Positions 1-7,810 of a stretch of 41,216 bases of DNA are shown here, one piece after another. The notes beneath the pieces were generated by a model. It was given only the letters and a program-made list of their open reading frames with translations. It searched no databases and had not been told where the DNA came from. Position 1 is the first letter of the stretch. The number at the start of each line of letters is the position of its first letter. Position numbers and translations under genes: made by a program. The DNA is from Planctomycetota bacterium. GTDB lineage: Bacteria > Planctomycetota > Phycisphaerae > Phycisphaerales > SM1A02. The DNA lies in NCBI GenBank assembly GCA_014381555.1, contig JACNLO010000061.1:1-41216 (forward strand), read 5' to 3'.

Positions 1-2
1 CA

Positions 3-479
3 TATTGGCATGCGTTTTCATACACACTTGAATCTGGCATGATTGACCTTGGCACATTTGGCGGCAATGAAAGCCGCGCGTACGCAATTAGTGACGAGGG
101 ATTTATCGTTGGAGAATCAGAACTTCCAAACGGAGAATTCCACGGTTTTGTCTGGATGGATGGCGAAATGTTCGACCTCAATAATTACATCGTGCCTGAT
201 ATTGATATAACTATCACGAATGCAAAAGGTATCAACAGCGCTGGCATGATTTCTGCAGTTGCAACGTATCCAGATGGTACAAAGCGACCTTACTTGCTCA
301 CGCCAATGGATGAGACAATCCCAGAAGATGTAAATGGTGATGGCAATGTCGATGTCGTTGACTTACTTGCGGTCGTTGGCGCTTGGGGACCATGCAAAGT
401 ATGCAACGAAGATATCAATGGTGATTCCATGGTCGATGTCGTTGACTTACTTGCCGTCATCGGCGCTTGGGCTAATTGA
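3..479 (+). CDS. HAF-repeat secreted protein with C-terminal dockerin-like tag (5' end outside window)
   Basis: The reading frame is open from the first bases of the window, so the gene starts upstream. The visible part begins with HAFTYTLESGMIDLGTFGG and continues with AISDEGFIVGESE and HGFVWMDG. This matches the HAF repeat pattern (HAF..G..DLGTLGG...AIN..G.IVG) of predicted extracellular repeat proteins. The last 50 residues are two dockerin-like calcium-loop repeats, EDVNGDGNVDVVDLLAVVGAW and EDINGDSMVDVVDLLAVIGAW, joined by GPCKVCN. The same two-repeat tag with a Cys pair ends the CotH protein (stop at 12991) and the DUF1111 protein (stop at 39311). The two repeats are also similar in DNA, which suggests recent duplication. 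The protein is presumably exported, with the tag at its extreme C-terminus. The role of HAF repeats is not known. A perfect hairpin terminator follows. Confidence 0.85.
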   Translation, partial: YWHAFSYTLESGMIDLGTFGGNESRAYAISDEGFIVGESELPNGEFHGFVWMDGEMFDLNNYIVPDIDITITNAKGINSAGMISAVATYPDGTKRPYLLTPMDETIPEDVNGDGNVDVVDLLAVVGAWGPCKVCNEDINGDSMVDVVDLLAVIGAWAN

Positions 480-500
480 TTAATCCAAATAACACAAATA

Positions 501-531
501 AAAAGACCGCGACTATTGTCGCGGTCTTTTT
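501..531. terminator. Bidirectional Rho-independent terminator
   Basis: A perfect 13-base inverted repeat (AAAAGACCGCGAC, loop TATT, GTCGCGGTCTTTT) has a run of A on one side and a run of T on the other. It can therefore end transcription in both directions. It lies between the convergent HAF-repeat gene (stop at 479) and fliA (stop at 552). Confidence 0.92.
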
Positions 532-551
532 CAGTTGGGAATAAGTTTTAA

Positions 552-1400
552 TTAAAATTCTTTTGAACGATGTTGCATTTGAGCTTTAAGACGCGCAAGA
601 ATCGATGAATGCATTTGGCTCACACGCGACTCAGACAAATCAAGAGTCAAACCGATTTCTTTCATTGTCATTTCTTCATAGTAATACAAGACTACAATTA
701 ATCGCTCTGCACGAGTAAGACCTTTTGTAAGAAGGAACTGTAAATCTTGACGTTGCAACTCCAAAACTGGGTTTTCTTGGCGCTTATCCTTAACAACATC
801 AATTTCCTGAACTTCTTTTGATGAATCTGAGTCATATGCCTTTCGGTTCAGGGAGGTCATCAAGACTGGACGTGAATCTCGTTCAATTTTTTCATACTCA
901 TCAGTGTCAACTTCGAGTTGACCAATAATTTGATCATCCGTTGCTTTTTCGCCAGTTTCCATTTCTATTGATTTACGAGCACGGTCAACTTTTGTACTTC
1001 GCGAACGAACAAGTCTAGGAACCCAGTCCATAGCTCGGAGCTCATCATAAATTGCCCCACGAATTCTTTGTGTGCAATATGTTTCAAACTTAAAACCACG
1101 AGTTAAATCGTATGCATCGATTGCTTGCATAAGACCAAACAGTCCTGCAGAATATAAATCATCTACATCGACTTCTGATGGCAGCTTTTGATGAACACGT
1201 TCAGCGGTATATCTTACTAACTGAAGATAGTGTTCCATTAACACGTTGCGGATTTCAAGAGTCTTCTCATTTTTGTATGAAATCCATACATCAAGAAGAA
1301 TCATCTCTCCACTTGGGGTTTCGACGGTGATATCAAGCCCTCTTGGAATATTTCCTTCAAGGTCTGATTTCGTTAATTTCTGTACTATTGCACTTGGCAT
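552..1400 (-). CDS. fliA: RNA polymerase sigma factor, FliA/WhiG (sigma-28) family
   Basis: This sigma-70 family factor is expected to direct core RNA polymerase to late flagellar promoters. Region 2 is visible as VDVDDLYSAGLFGLMQAID with FKFETYCTQRIRGAIYDELR. Region 3 includes DWVPRLVRSR. Region 4 is LTRAERLIVVLYYYEEMTMK followed by the helix-turn-helix EIGLTLDLSESRVSQ. The DWVPR and RGAIYDELR blocks are typical of the FliA/WhiG group. The frame is open back to 1541. I chose the ATG at 1400 (282 residues, beginning MPSAIVQK) because AAGGAG lies 7-8 bases before it and no such site precedes the 1541 start. A region of about 35 residues precedes region 2. The gene is downstream of flhF on the same strand but separated by 364 bases, so it probably also has its own promoter. 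WhiG-like use in another programme cannot be excluded. Confidence 0.88.
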   Translation of the reverse strand: MPSAIVQKLTKSDLEGNIPRGLDITVETPSGEMILLDVWISYKNEKTLEIRNVLMEHYLQLVRYTAERVHQKLPSEVDVDDLYSAGLFGLMQAIDAYDLTRGFKFETYCTQRIRGAIYDELRAMDWVPRLVRSRSTKVDRARKSIEMETGEKATDDQIIGQLEVDTDEYEKIERDSRPVLMTSLNRKAYDSDSSKEVQEIDVVKDKRQENPVLELQRQDLQFLLTKGLTRAERLIVVLYYYEEMTMKEIGLTLDLSESRVSQMHSSILARLKAQMQHRSKEF

Positions 1401-1764
1401 TGGTCTACTCCTTGACCCTGTCACCAAACTGGTACGAACGTACGCACCACTTTCATTATCATGCCGATCCTTGGCATCGATGCGGTGACTATACCGCGCA
1501 TCGGTGTGGTTAGACAATGAGGTTTGAGGGTTGTTTACCATGAATTTTGTAAATTGTCACAATTGTGACACCCTATTGAAAGTCATATTCAAGTTGGTTC
1601 TATTCAAGGAAACACAAAAACATGAGTTGATACTCGTACACTGTTCCGTATTCAGAAAGCACAATAGTCCGAGAATACCCTTGTAAATGGATTCCATTTG
1701 CATGATATCTACACATCAAGGTCAAATCGACCGTGCATATACAAATGTTGTAACATGAATAACC
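1401..1764. other. 364-base gap between flhF and fliA
   Basis: I see no convincing gene here. The 47 codons in frame upstream of the chosen fliA start (to 1541) are open but have no ribosome binding site and no recognisable domain. Other content is a perfect 16-base palindrome at 1555-1570, listed separately, and a 7-base-arm hairpin ATAACCC-TAAC-GGGTTAT at 1759-1776 that overlaps the flhF stop. That hairpin has no T-run, so it is at best a weak 3' end. In many bacteria flhG sits between flhF and fliA. No flhG remnant is visible. Confidence 0.6.
1555..1570. promoter_or_regulatory. Perfect 16-base palindrome upstream of fliA, candidate operator
   Basis: TGTCACAATTGTGACA reads identically on both strands. 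It lies about 155 bases upstream of the preferred fliA start and just outside the alternative start at 1541. The TGTCA/TGACA half sites look like a site for a dimeric regulator. It is the inverse of the CRP type TGTGA-N6-TCACA and I cannot assign a regulator. A -10-like element for fliA nearby is not clear. Confidence 0.5.
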
Positions 1765-2886
1765 CTAACGGGTTATCGGTCTATCTTGTGCCCAAAGTGA
1801 TTCCACCAACTTGGAAGGTCTCGCAAGATCGAAGTGCATCGAAATATCCTGCCCATCGGTAAACCAACTCAACGGCTTATTCAACGCGCAGAGCGTAGAG
1901 ATCATTTCTCCGAGCATTTCGGTCTCATCAAGTTTTGAGACAATGACACGATCATATCCTGTGCTAGCAAACCCATCTGCAGCTTTTTTGGTAGCAGTCC
2001 TCGACGATGCTGCACTTAACACAAGGTGTGTCTCAGTCGGATTCGCAACTTTTAGTATGTTGGACGTCTCTTGAATTCGATCACCGTCAATTGCACTTCT
2101 TCCAGCTGTGTCGATAAGAATAATATCTGCCGACTGCGATGCCTCCATTGCTTCTTCCATCTGCTCTACCGTCCCGGCAACTTCCATTTTTGATTCAAAC
2201 AGTTTTGCGTACTGACCTAATTGATCGACTGCTGCAACTCTATATGTGTCTGCAGTAATAAATGCAACACTTCTTCCCTGCTGCAACCAATACTTTGTTG
2301 CGAGTTTCGCAATAGTTGTTGTTTTCCCAACACCTGTTGGTCCAACTAACGCAATAACCGTAGGCTCCATTGAATATCTGTTTGATGGAGGTACCACTTC
2401 TGGTAAACGTCGAATGAGCTCATTCATCATATTTTTCTGTATTTCTTCATTGCTCATCGAGGAGTTGATATCGAGAGTTTGAACAATGTCAGTTGCAAGA
2501 GAAGAGTCTATTCCCTTCTTCACCAAGGTACGTTGCGCCTTTGCAAGAATAGGAGAAAGACGGCCTGCAGTTTCTTGATCTAGAAACTCGGTCACTAGAT
2601 TTCTAATCTCTGCAACACCTAATTCAATCCTTTTGGCTGCAGTTTGTTTTTGTGGCTTATGTTCTTGTTGCTGAGATGATTTCTTCACCTGAGCTAGTTG
2701 ATTCTGTTCACTATGTTGCGATGTCTTCTTCGCCGGCTGCGATGGCTTCTTCGCCGGTTGCGATGGCTTCTCCGCCGGTTGCGATGGACTCTCTTGTTCT
2801 ATTTGCTGAGTCGGATTTTTTTCTTTTTGCAGTAGCAACCATTTTGCGTACCTGATGGTTTTCTTGTTAATTTTTCTAGTAATCAT
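1765..2886 (-). CDS. flhF: Flagellar SRP-type GTPase FlhF
   Basis: FlhF is a signal-recognition-particle-family GTPase that helps set flagellar position and number at the cell pole. The C-terminal NG domain is complete: P-loop ALVGPTGVGKTTTIAKLA, DTYRVAAVDQLGQYAKL, the G3 motif LIDTAGR and the G4-type motif VSKLDET. It is preceded by a Q/K/P/S-rich linker with near-identical KPSQPA units (see the 21-base repeat). The N-terminus is odd. Only about 24 residues (MITRKINKKTIRYAKWLLLQ...) precede the linker, in place of the usual B-domain block with an RTYRA..M.EAL..V...LG.DAVIL pattern. The start is firm enough: flhA ends 11 bases upstream, with a TAAGGT site before the ATG. It is last in the tight fliO-flhA run and no flhG follows it. 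Length is 373 residues. Confidence 0.9.
   Translation of the reverse strand: MITRKINKKTIRYAKWLLLQKEKNPTQQIEQESPSQPAEKPSQPAKKPSQPAKKTSQHSEQNQLAQVKKSSQQQEHKPQKQTAAKRIELGVAEIRNLVTEFLDQETAGRLSPILAKAQRTLVKKGIDSSLATDIVQTLDINSSMSNEEIQKNMMNELIRRLPEVVPPSNRYSMEPTVIALVGPTGVGKTTTIAKLATKYWLQQGRSVAFITADTYRVAAVDQLGQYAKLFESKMEVAGTVEQMEEAMEASQSADIILIDTAGRSAIDGDRIQETSNILKVANPTETHLVLSAASSRTATKKAADGFASTGYDRVIVSKLDETEMLGEMISTLCALNKPLSWFTDGQDISMHFDLARPSKLVESLWAQDRPITR
2716..2787 (-). repeat. 21-base tandem repeat inside flhF
   Basis: Three full copies and one partial copy of a 21-base unit (forward strand TGCGATGGCTTCTTCGCCGG plus one base) lie in the linker region of flhF. Copies start at 2716, 2737, 2758 and 2779 and differ by only one or two bases. 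They encode the repeated KPSQPA(K/E) linker. The unit is a multiple of three, so copy-number change would keep the frame. Confidence 0.9.
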
Positions 2887-2897
2887 ATTTGTATACC

Positions 2898-4967
2898 TTA
2901 GCTAATTGTTCTTGACTCAAGTCTCATTGTTTCAACTTTTCCCACAACTTGCAAGTCCACCTCTTGAACTATTTCGTCCCTGCTCAAAACAACAATCTCA
3001 TCTTTTGTGTTTGCTACTCTAGTTTTTAATTGTCTTCTGGATTTATTTGATGAGATTACAACAATCGGTAAGCCCTTTTCTACAAGTGGAATGGCTGCAT
3101 GATGAAGTGCTGCAGAGAGAATATCGTTTGATATCAAATCCCTCGATATTGCCTCATCAACATCTTCAGGCAGTTCAAGGCATCGAATAACTTGACGTCC
3201 AGCATCGCCGTTGCTCGAGATAGATGCACATATTTGCCTTTTCAGAGCAACTCGAACCTGCTCAACAGATTCCTCAAATGATTCTGTCGATGAATCTGAA
3301 GCCGCTTCAATAATCGTAGAGAGATCCATAATTGGCACATGCTCAGAAAGTAATGCCTTTAAGATGTGGTGTAATCTAGAGATAGAAACTCTGGACCCAA
3401 TCTCTTCTTCTACTAATCTTGGAGAAGTTGCACTAAGTGAATCTATCATCAATGCTACGTCTTCACGACATAATAACTCTTTCGCATGCGTATTCACGAC
3501 TGCAGAAAGATGTGTCATGATTACCGAAACAGGGCCTACTGCTTGTACAAATAGGTCCCCTAGCCCACTGAGAACTTCATTAGTCACCCAAACAGCAGAC
3601 ATCCCAAATGCTGGTTCTCGCTCTGGAATACCCTCGATTTCGCTACCCATTTCAGCTTGAGGAATAATCATCCTTCGATCGTTATACACAACGCCTTCCC
3701 CCACCACTCCACCCTTAAGCAAGATTCTGTACGAATTCTGATCCAAACTCAAATTATCCTTAATCCGAATCGATGGAATCATAAGACCCAAATCTTGTGA
3801 AACTGTCAATCGTAACGATGCCATTTTTTCAACGATATTGTCTTCTCGTTGAGCAGAAGCGAGAGGCAATAATGCTTGGCCGAATTCAAGTGTAAGAACA
3901 GATTCTTGAATAGATGTTGGTGGCGGTTCTTCGACTTCCAACTCAGGCATTCCTTCATCTTGGGTATCTTGACGTTGAAAACTGATCCAAGATAACCCTC
4001 CGAGAACTGCTGCCAATACTAAGAGTGGCAATGTGGGCAATGGTGTGATAGATAGAAGAACCAAGAATCCGGCAACGAGACCGAGGGCTGCTGGTTGTGA
4101 AACCAATTGATTTGGTATTTCCATCCCAAGCGGAGTTCGGTTACCAGCTCTTGCAACGATAAGACCTGCAGCAATCGCAATAAGAAAAGATGGAACCTGG
4201 CTTGCTAGTCCATCTCCAATTGTAAGACGAGTAAAGAGATCTGCAGACTCAAGTACAGACCATCCCTTTACAGCAACCCCGACGGTCAATCCCCCAACAA
4301 TGTTAATTGCAATGATGACAAGACCAGCAATTGCATCCCCACGCACAAATTTACTCGCTCCATCCATGGCGCCGTAAAAATCGGCTTCTCTCAAAACGTT
4401 ATCTCGCCGGTTTGTCGCCTGTTTCTCGTTTATTAGCCCCGTTGACAAATCGGCATCAATAGCCATCTGTCGACCTGGCATTGCATCGAGTGTAAACCTT
4501 GCTGCAACTTCACTCATTCTAGTTGCGCCTTTTGTTACAACAACAAATTGCACGATGACGAGAATTAAGAAAATAATTCCACCTACGATTATGCTTGAAC
4601 CAGCAACAAATGATCCAAATGCTTCAATAACATGCCCTGCCATATCACCTCCTTGCTCTGGAGTCGTTGCATCAGCCGAAAGTATGAGCCGAGTTGAAGC
4701 AACATTCAAAACAAGGCGGCCAAGCGTTGTGATGAGAAGAAGGGCTGGAAAGACACTGAAGTCCAAAGGACTTTTTGTGTACACGGTGGTAAGTAAAATG
4801 ACAGCTGCGATGGATATATTTGCGGCAAGAAAGAAATCTAAAATTCCAGGTGGGAGAGGCACAACCAAGATGGTTACAAGCCCCAATAATAATGAAGGTA
4901 CGAGCAAGTGCTTTTTCTGCACGAATGTACTCAGTATCGAGTCAAATTGGTTCATTCTTATATTCAT
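2898..4967 (-). CDS. flhA: Flagellar export gate protein FlhA
   Basis: FlhA is the large ring-forming subunit of the flagellar type III export gate, using proton motive force and binding export chaperones. The N-terminal half has about eight membrane segments, and the family (FHIPEP) signature region is clear: VFPALLLITTLGRLVLNVAS, then ARFTLDAMPGRQMAIDADL and LREADFYGAMDGASKFVRGD. The C-terminal cytoplasmic half (from about residue 350) includes ERQ-like and R-rich docking regions ending near residue 689, close to the usual length of about 690. The frame extends to 5021. The ATG at 4967 (MNIRMNQFDS) overlaps the flhB stop in an ATGA, so that start is preferred. It has no obvious defects, in contrast to its partner FlhB. 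Confidence 0.95.
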   Translation of the reverse strand: MNIRMNQFDSILSTFVQKKHLLVPSLLLGLVTILVVPLPPGILDFFLAANISIAAVILLTTVYTKSPLDFSVFPALLLITTLGRLVLNVASTRLILSADATTPEQGGDMAGHVIEAFGSFVAGSSIIVGGIIFLILVIVQFVVVTKGATRMSEVAARFTLDAMPGRQMAIDADLSTGLINEKQATNRRDNVLREADFYGAMDGASKFVRGDAIAGLVIIAINIVGGLTVGVAVKGWSVLESADLFTRLTIGDGLASQVPSFLIAIAAGLIVARAGNRTPLGMEIPNQLVSQPAALGLVAGFLVLLSITPLPTLPLLVLAAVLGGLSWISFQRQDTQDEGMPELEVEEPPPTSIQESVLTLEFGQALLPLASAQREDNIVEKMASLRLTVSQDLGLMIPSIRIKDNLSLDQNSYRILLKGGVVGEGVVYNDRRMIIPQAEMGSEIEGIPEREPAFGMSAVWVTNEVLSGLGDLFVQAVGPVSVIMTHLSAVVNTHAKELLCREDVALMIDSLSATSPRLVEEEIGSRVSISRLHHILKALLSEHVPIMDLSTIIEAASDSSTESFEESVEQVRVALKRQICASISSNGDAGRQVIRCLELPEDVDEAISRDLISNDILSAALHHAAIPLVEKGLPIVVISSNKSRRQLKTRVANTKDEIVVLSRDEIVQEVDLQVVGKVETMRLESRTIS

Positions 4968-5980
4968 CGTGCATCTTTCTTCTTCGTAATTAATAACGTC
5001 GCTATTTCGCCATGTAAACACGATGGAATGCCAAGCCCAACATCACTTCCCTGCATAATTTTTTGAGCAAGAACAGCATTTTCAATTATCAAAACTCCGT
5101 CTTTCTTGAGTTTGTCAAGTTCTTGAAGATATGAATCGCCGCTCAAAATATCAAGAACTATTGGGGCAGTCATTGTGGAAGCATTCCAACGAAGAGTAAT
5201 TGCAAACGAACTGCCAGAAATAATTAGGGAAGGGCAAGTAGTTCTTGCAGTCTTATTAGAAATCCACCTCGCATAGTTTCTCGCTTCGACACCCCGACCG
5301 CCATGCTCTCGCTGTTCCTCTATAACTTCTTGCCTCGTCATAAGTAAGTCTGTTTTCCAAGCGTGTCGTTGCCAACAATAATCAAAAAGTCCCAAAAGTA
5401 ATAAAACTCCCAATGTCGCAAACACAACTTGTGAACCAATCGACACAACGGTATCAATACTGTCGACAAGTTGTTCACTCGAACCCAACGAGAACAACTG
5501 CTCTTTATGTTGAAATATAACTAGCAAGCCAGCTGCCGAGGCAAGAATGAGTTTGCTCAATGAAAACAGAAGGTTCATGTTTCCTCTAGACCCAAACAGT
5601 GTAGAAAATCCAAAACTTAATCGAGAAAAACTTGGAGTTACGGCTTTTGATGAAAATATACTCCCAACTTGAATAAACCCCGAAAATATTGCAGCAATAA
5701 AAAACACTGTAAAAGGAATCGCTAGAACTTTAACAAGTTGCCATCCCATGTCTGTAAAAGCTCCTGTCGAGTTTTCTACTCGATACGAAAGATTTTCTAT
5801 AAGAAACTGTTTACTCACTTCAAGCCCTTTAGGCACTAAAAAAACAGCAACTCCAACTGCAACAAAGAGGAACAAGACAGAAGACAAGTCGTTCGATCTT
5901 GCGACTTGCCCGTCCTCTCGAGCTTTTTTCAAACGACGAGCACTAGCAGGTAAAGTTGCATCTTGTCGATTCTGTCTCAC
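4964..5980 (-). CDS. flhB: Flagellar export protein FlhB lacking the NPTH autocleavage motif
   Basis: FlhB is the export-gate subunit that switches substrate class from rod/hook to filament, through self-cleavage between Asn and Pro of NPTH. The N-terminal signature LPASARRLKKAREDGQVARS and four membrane segments are present, followed by the linker MTRQEVIEEQREH. At the cleavage position the protein reads LIISGSSFAITLRWN, so NPTH is replaced by SGSS (bases 5207-5218). The downstream autonomous segment is recognisable in outline (APIVLDI, GVLIIENAVLAQKI, GIPSCLHGEIATLLI) but diverged. The frame reaches 6001. The GTG at 5980 is preferred because it overlaps the fliR stop as GTGA and has AGGGAG six bases ahead, giving 338 residues. 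There is no sign of a frameshift. Either this FlhB works uncleaved or it is a specialised copy. Confidence 0.88.
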   Translation of the reverse strand: MRQNRQDATLPASARRLKKAREDGQVARSNDLSSVLFLFVAVGVAVFLVPKGLEVSKQFLIENLSYRVENSTGAFTDMGWQLVKVLAIPFTVFFIAAIFSGFIQVGSIFSSKAVTPSFSRLSFGFSTLFGSRGNMNLLFSLSKLILASAAGLLVIFQHKEQLFSLGSSEQLVDSIDTVVSIGSQVVFATLGVLLLLGLFDYCWQRHAWKTDLLMTRQEVIEEQREHGGRGVEARNYARWISNKTARTTCPSLIISGSSFAITLRWNASTMTAPIVLDILSGDSYLQELDKLKKDGVLIIENAVLAQKIMQGSDVGLGIPSCLHGEIATLLITKKKDAR

Positions 5981-6747
5981 TGCACACTCCCTGTCGCCCA
6001 CTGGGAAACCGAACCCACCATGTCCGGCATCATGGTTGACATAAATGATCCAATAATTGATAGACCCGCTATGAGAACAATCATTCCAACAAGTATTCGT
6101 ACTGGTAGCCCAATACTAAAAATATTCAACTGAGGCATTGATCTTGCAATCATGGCAAGTGCCGCTGTTTGAATCATCAATATTGCAATTAAAGGGAGTG
6201 CCACACGAAGAGCAAACTCAAAAACTGTATCGAGTAATCCAGTCAAAGTTACAACTATCGAATCTCCAGCAAGAGTTGCAACTGGTAGATGGCCAAAACT
6301 TCCAACAACAGCCATGTATGTTTGTTCAATACCACCTATAACTACAAATCCAACTATTGCGAACATCATAAAAGCTCTTCCGACCTCATCAGATTCTCCA
6401 CCAGTAGCTGGGTCGAGCATTGAAGGCAAAGCGATACTCATTTGTTGTCCCATCAAGGAACCGCCAATTTGCATTGCTATCAAAGGCATGCTCATCAAAA
6501 AGCCAATGGTTGCACCAATAGCAAATTCACCAACAAGAATGACGAGCAATCCCATCATTCCAATTTCGGAAATGGGAACATCTGCGGTCATTGTCCAAGC
6601 TGAAAATCCAAGGACAAGAATAATTGCTGCTCTGACTATTTTTGGAATTGCTGGAGAACCAAAAACAGGAGCAGCTATTGAAAGCCCTGCGACTCTGGCG
6701 AGAACTGCTAAAAATGGCAACATCAAAATGTAAGAAAAACTTGTCAT
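5977..6747 (-). CDS. fliR: Flagellar export gate protein FliR
   Basis: FliR combines with FliP and FliQ into the helical export gate in the basal-body membrane. The protein is almost wholly hydrophobic, with six or so membrane segments. Recognisable family stretches are LARVAGLSIAAPVFGSPAIP near the N-terminus, GEFAIGATIGFLMSMPLIAM, GGSLMGQQMSIALPSMLDP and the late MPQLNIFSIGLPVRILVG. The open frame begins at 6801. The ATG at 6747 (MTSFSYILMLPF) overlaps the fliQ stop as ATGA, so I use it, giving 256 residues, which is normal for the family. It overlaps flhB by four bases. Confidence 0.93.
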   Translation of the reverse strand: MTSFSYILMLPFLAVLARVAGLSIAAPVFGSPAIPKIVRAAIILVLGFSAWTMTADVPISEIGMMGLLVILVGEFAIGATIGFLMSMPLIAMQIGGSLMGQQMSIALPSMLDPATGGESDEVGRAFMMFAIVGFVVIGGIEQTYMAVVGSFGHLPVATLAGDSIVVTLTGLLDTVFEFALRVALPLIAILMIQTAALAMIARSMPQLNIFSIGLPVRILVGMIVLIAGLSIIGSFMSTMMPDMVGSVSQWATGSVQ

Positions 6748-6998
6748 GTTGTTCCTGAAAACATTCCCTGTGCAAACTGGAGAATTTCTGAGAGCATCCA
6801 ACCCATCAACATCAATGTCGCAATCATCATTGCAAGTAAGCGCGGAACGAGACTTAACGTCTGCTCCTGAACCTGAGTCATGGCTTGCAATATACTCATG
6901 AGAATACTGACAGCGAGCCCAATGAGTAACACTGGTGCTGCAACAACGAGTACAACTGAAAGTGCAGAGCTAAGAGAATCTACAAGTAATTCTGTCAT
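6744..6998 (-). CDS. fliQ: Flagellar export gate protein FliQ
   Basis: FliQ is the small two-helix subunit of the FliPQR gate. At 84 residues it has the usual length. Two membrane segments (about 14-38 and 53-75) flank the conserved cytoplasmic turn LQAMTQVQEQTLSLVPRL, which closely matches the family pattern. It starts in an ATGA overlap with fliP and ends in an ATGA overlap with fliR, so translational coupling is likely. Confidence 0.95.
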   Translation of the reverse strand: MTELLVDSLSSALSVVLVVAAPVLLIGLAVSILMSILQAMTQVQEQTLSLVPRLLAMMIATLMLMGWMLSEILQFAQGMFSGTT

Positions 6999-7810
6999 GC
7001 GAAACCCGCCGTTTTCAGAAACACCACAACTTGTTCAGAAACTGCAACGCTTTGAAGTAAATTTCCAGCGACCAGATACCATCCATCAACAAGTACGAAC
7101 ATCAATATTTTTAATGGCAAAGAAATGAGTACCGGCGGCAACATCAACATCCCCATCGAAACAAGCAAACTAGACACCAACAAATCAATAACCATAAATG
7201 GCAAGTACACTCTAAATCCAATAAGAAATGCTATTTTTAACTCACTTAAAACATATGCTGGTAGCAAGCTCAGGGTATCAACATCTTCTCTTGTTAAATC
7301 TTCTGGCTTTGAAGTGTCAACACCTCGATAGTTCAACATCATATATACCGTCGACCAATTGCCCGCGGTCTCAATCTGCGAAAACATAAACTCTCGCAAT
7401 GGCAGTTTCGTTCGCTCCCATGCAACTTCTGAACTGGTAATTTCGCCATCAATCAAGGGCTTAATGCCATCTTCGTACATCCGCTCCATTGTTGGAGCCA
7501 TGACTACAACGGAGAGTAACAAGCTAAGGCCAATCAATATTTGGGTTGGAGGAATTATCGGCGAGCCAAGTGCTTGCCTAAGCAATGCTAGAACAACAAT
7601 AAATCTCGTGAAACATGTGCACAGAACTAATATGGATGGGACAAGGGCGAGAACTGTAAAAAAGAGCAAAATATTGACTGTAGAACCTAACGACCCATCG
7701 CCCGCTGGCAACAATGCACCCGCTTGTTCAAGAGCTTCGACTGGATTATTTGGAATTCCAGGAGCACCAAGGATTGATTGAGAAAGATGTCTAAGAATCG
7801 TAAGACTCAT
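6995..7810 (-). CDS. fliP: Flagellar export gate protein FliP
   Basis: FliP forms the pentameric core of the export gate. The family hallmarks are all visible: ILLFFTVLALVPSILVLCTC, FTRFIVVLALLRQALGSP, PPTQILIGLSLLLS, and in the C-terminal half LPAYVLSELKIAFLIGFRVY and LVSSLLVSMGMLMLPPVLIS. Four membrane segments are expected, with a periplasmic domain between about residues 110 and 195. An N-terminal stretch of about 45 residues before the first segment may include a signal sequence or anchor. Length is 271 residues, normal for the family. It overlaps fliO upstream and fliQ downstream by four bases each. Confidence 0.96.
   Translation of the reverse strand: MSLTILRHLSQSILGAPGIPNNPVEALEQAGALLPAGDGSLGSTVNILLFFTVLALVPSILVLCTCFTRFIVVLALLRQALGSPIIPPTQILIGLSLLLSVVVMAPTMERMYEDGIKPLIDGEITSSEVAWERTKLPLREFMFSQIETAGNWSTVYMMLNYRGVDTSKPEDLTREDVDTLSLLPAYVLSELKIAFLIGFRVYLPFMVIDLLVSSLLVSMGMLMLPPVLISLPLKILMFVLVDGWYLVAGNLLQSVAVSEQVVVFLKTAGFA

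Noticed and set aside
325-476. Cellulosome dockerin
   Set aside because: No cohesin or scaffoldin is present, and the repeats have a Cys pair and an invariant C-terminal location not typical of cellulosomal dockerins.
1401-1541. Upstream extension of fliA to 1541
   Set aside because: The frame is open, but there is no ribosome binding site at 1541, while AAGGAG precedes the ATG at 1400 at the right distance.
1759-1776. Hairpin at the end of flhF as a terminator
   Set aside because: The stem is seven pairs but there is no T-run after it on the minus strand, so read-through to fliA is possible.
3211-3660. 149-codon open frame opposite flhA
   Set aside because: It lies wholly inside flhA on the other strand and has no ribosome binding site or domain. 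It is a shadow of the real gene.
4967-5021. Longer FlhA N-terminus
   Set aside because: The ATG at 4967 forms an ATGA overlap with flhB, as in the neighbouring junctions. The extra 18 residues have no family match.
4964-5980. Frameshift as the cause of the missing NPTH in FlhB
   Set aside because: The residues on both sides align in the same frame (LII-SGSS-FAITLRW), so the change is substitution, not a shift.
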